DNA of 56,288 nucleotides from Halomonas sp. PR-M31 (GTDB lineage Bacteria > Pseudomonadota > Gammaproteobacteria > Pseudomonadales > Halomonadaceae), in contig NZ_JIBT01000022.1 of assembly GCF_001039575.1 (NCBI RefSeq), forward strand, positions 1-56,288, given 5' to 3'. A program made the translations under genes and the position numbers. The notes below the pieces were generated by a model, which saw only the letters and a program-made list of their open reading frames with translations, did no database searches and had not been told where the DNA came from. Shown here in pieces: positions 55,883 to 56,288 of the stretch (positions within the stretch are counted from its first letter, which is position 1; each line of letters opens with the position of its first letter).

Positions 55883-56175
55883 ATGAAAACCCAACGACCC
55901 AGCGCTACTCCGACAGTGCAACTGGACAACGACCGCGTGATCGTGACGCGCTGGGACTTTCCGCCCGACGGGGAAACCGGCTGGCATCGCCATGAATACG
56001 ACTATGTCGTGGTGCCCATGGCGGATGGGGTCCTGAACCTAGAAACCCCAGAAGGACTCAAGGAAGACGAATCCTGTCCGAAGGTGTTTCCTACACCCGC
56101 TCGGCGGGCACCGAACACAACGTCATCAATGGCGGCGAAGAGTCATTTGCGTTTGTAGAGATCGAGCTTAAATAA
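55883..56175 (+). pseudogene. Small cupin-domain protein, frameshifted
   Basis: VTRWDFPPDGETGWHRHEYDYVVVPMADGVL is a standard cupin motif 1 (GxxxxHxH) segment, here in frame. After 56072 the frame goes wrong (ESCPKVFPT...), while the next frame continues LSEGVSYTRSAGTEHNVING, then FAFVEIELK and a stop at 56173-56175. Restoring one C in the CC at 56073-56074 gives DESLSEGVSYTRSAGTEHNV, which is normal cupin sequence with motif 2 (EHxV). About 97 residues when repaired. The gene is divergent from the hydratase gene; sugar or small-ligand binding is expected but not specific. Confidence 0.8.
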
Positions 56176-56179
56176 GAAA

Positions 56180-56288
56180 TCACCGCAGGCCGCGAAACGC
56201 CTCCACCACATGACCGGCCAGTACCTCACTGGCCGAGCCGGCGCTGGCAGCCTGAATCAACAACACCTGGTACTCGCCAAGGGACGGC
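56180..56288 (-). CDS. C-terminal end of an unidentified protein (partial, possibly a LysR-type regulator)
   Basis: The last 35 residues of a leftward gene that continues beyond the window: PSLGEYQVLLIQAASAGSAS, then EVLAGHVVEAFRGLR and a stop. The amphipathic end and the VVEAFRGLR tail resemble the C-terminus of LysR-type effector domains, but the fragment is too short for a firm call. It stops only 4 bases after the repaired cupin stop (convergent). Confidence 0.45.
   Translation of the reverse strand, partial: PSLGEYQVLLIQAASAGSASEVLAGHVVEAFRGLR

Overview
The window reads as a chromosomal segment of a moderately GC-rich gammaproteobacterium, most likely a member of the Halomonadaceae (Halomonas or a relative). 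This is an inference from three things: the gene families (a MvaT-type H-NS protein, a Pseudomonas-like mexS-mexT-mexEF locus, a liuABCDE leucine pathway, a sucrose-phosphate synthase-like enzyme as expected of a halophile), the base composition, and the REP-like repeats. I saw no tRNA, rRNA, CRISPR array or insertion sequence.

Layout. 1-0.2 kb is the end of a phosphonate ABC permease. 0.2-5.5 kb is a glycosyltransferase block around a two-domain sucrose-phosphate synthase/phosphatase-like enzyme. 5.6-8.2 kb is a glutarate-type pair (glutaryl-CoA dehydrogenase and CaiB/BaiF CoA-transferase). 8.5-9.8 kb has an alpha/beta hydrolase and a small membrane protein. 10-17.3 kb is a mexS/mexT/mexE/mexF-like efflux locus with MexT-type boxes and a premature amber codon in mexF. 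17.4-19.7 kb holds an InaA-like kinase, a DASH cryptochrome and a DUF2256 protein. 19.7-21.5 kb is a stand-alone motAB pair. 21.7-25.2 kb has a Yip1 membrane protein and a cell-surface sugar group (ParB-like protein, frameshifted GT4, YrbL-like kinase). 25.2-31.3 kb is a more AT-rich island for making and transferring TDP-4-acetamido-4,6-dideoxygalactose (wecE, acyltransferase, wecF, rmlA, rmlB) followed by an O-antigen ligase. 31.3-32.7 kb has a full MvaT gene next to a small protein resembling only the MvaT oligomerisation half. 33.1-37.6 kb has a Na+/H+ antiporter, an 8-oxoguanine deaminase and a purine permease. 37.8-44.8 kb is the leucine/isovalerate operon liuABCDE with REP-like elements in its gaps. 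44.9-48.9 kb is a three-subunit molybdenum hydroxylase with a multiheme cytochrome c. 48.9-56.3 kb has a methyltransferase, a GMC oxidoreductase, an OsmC-YcaO fusion, a TetR regulator, a split enoyl-CoA hydratase/phosphate acetyltransferase, a cupin and the end of one more gene.

How the genes work together. The rmlB-rmlA-wecF-acyltransferase-wecE set is a closed route from glucose-1-phosphate to a transferred Fuc4NAc residue, and the ligase beside it suggests the product decorates lipopolysaccharide. mexS and mexT are divergent, and recognisable MexT-type motifs lie in front of mexS and mexE. The liu genes convert isovaleryl-CoA to acetoacetate and acetyl-CoA.

Quality caution. Four genes are broken by what looks like the loss of a single base, three of them in a short G or C run (near 45578, 54975 and 56073) and one beside a G (near 23600); mexF carries a CAG-to-TAG change. 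The shared signature makes sequencing or assembly error a serious explanation, so these genes may be intact in the living organism. The most novel candidates are the DNA-binding-domain-less MvaT-like protein, the small secreted protein inside the mexT-mexE interval with its own LysR-type palindrome, and the alanine-rich repeat linker in MotB.
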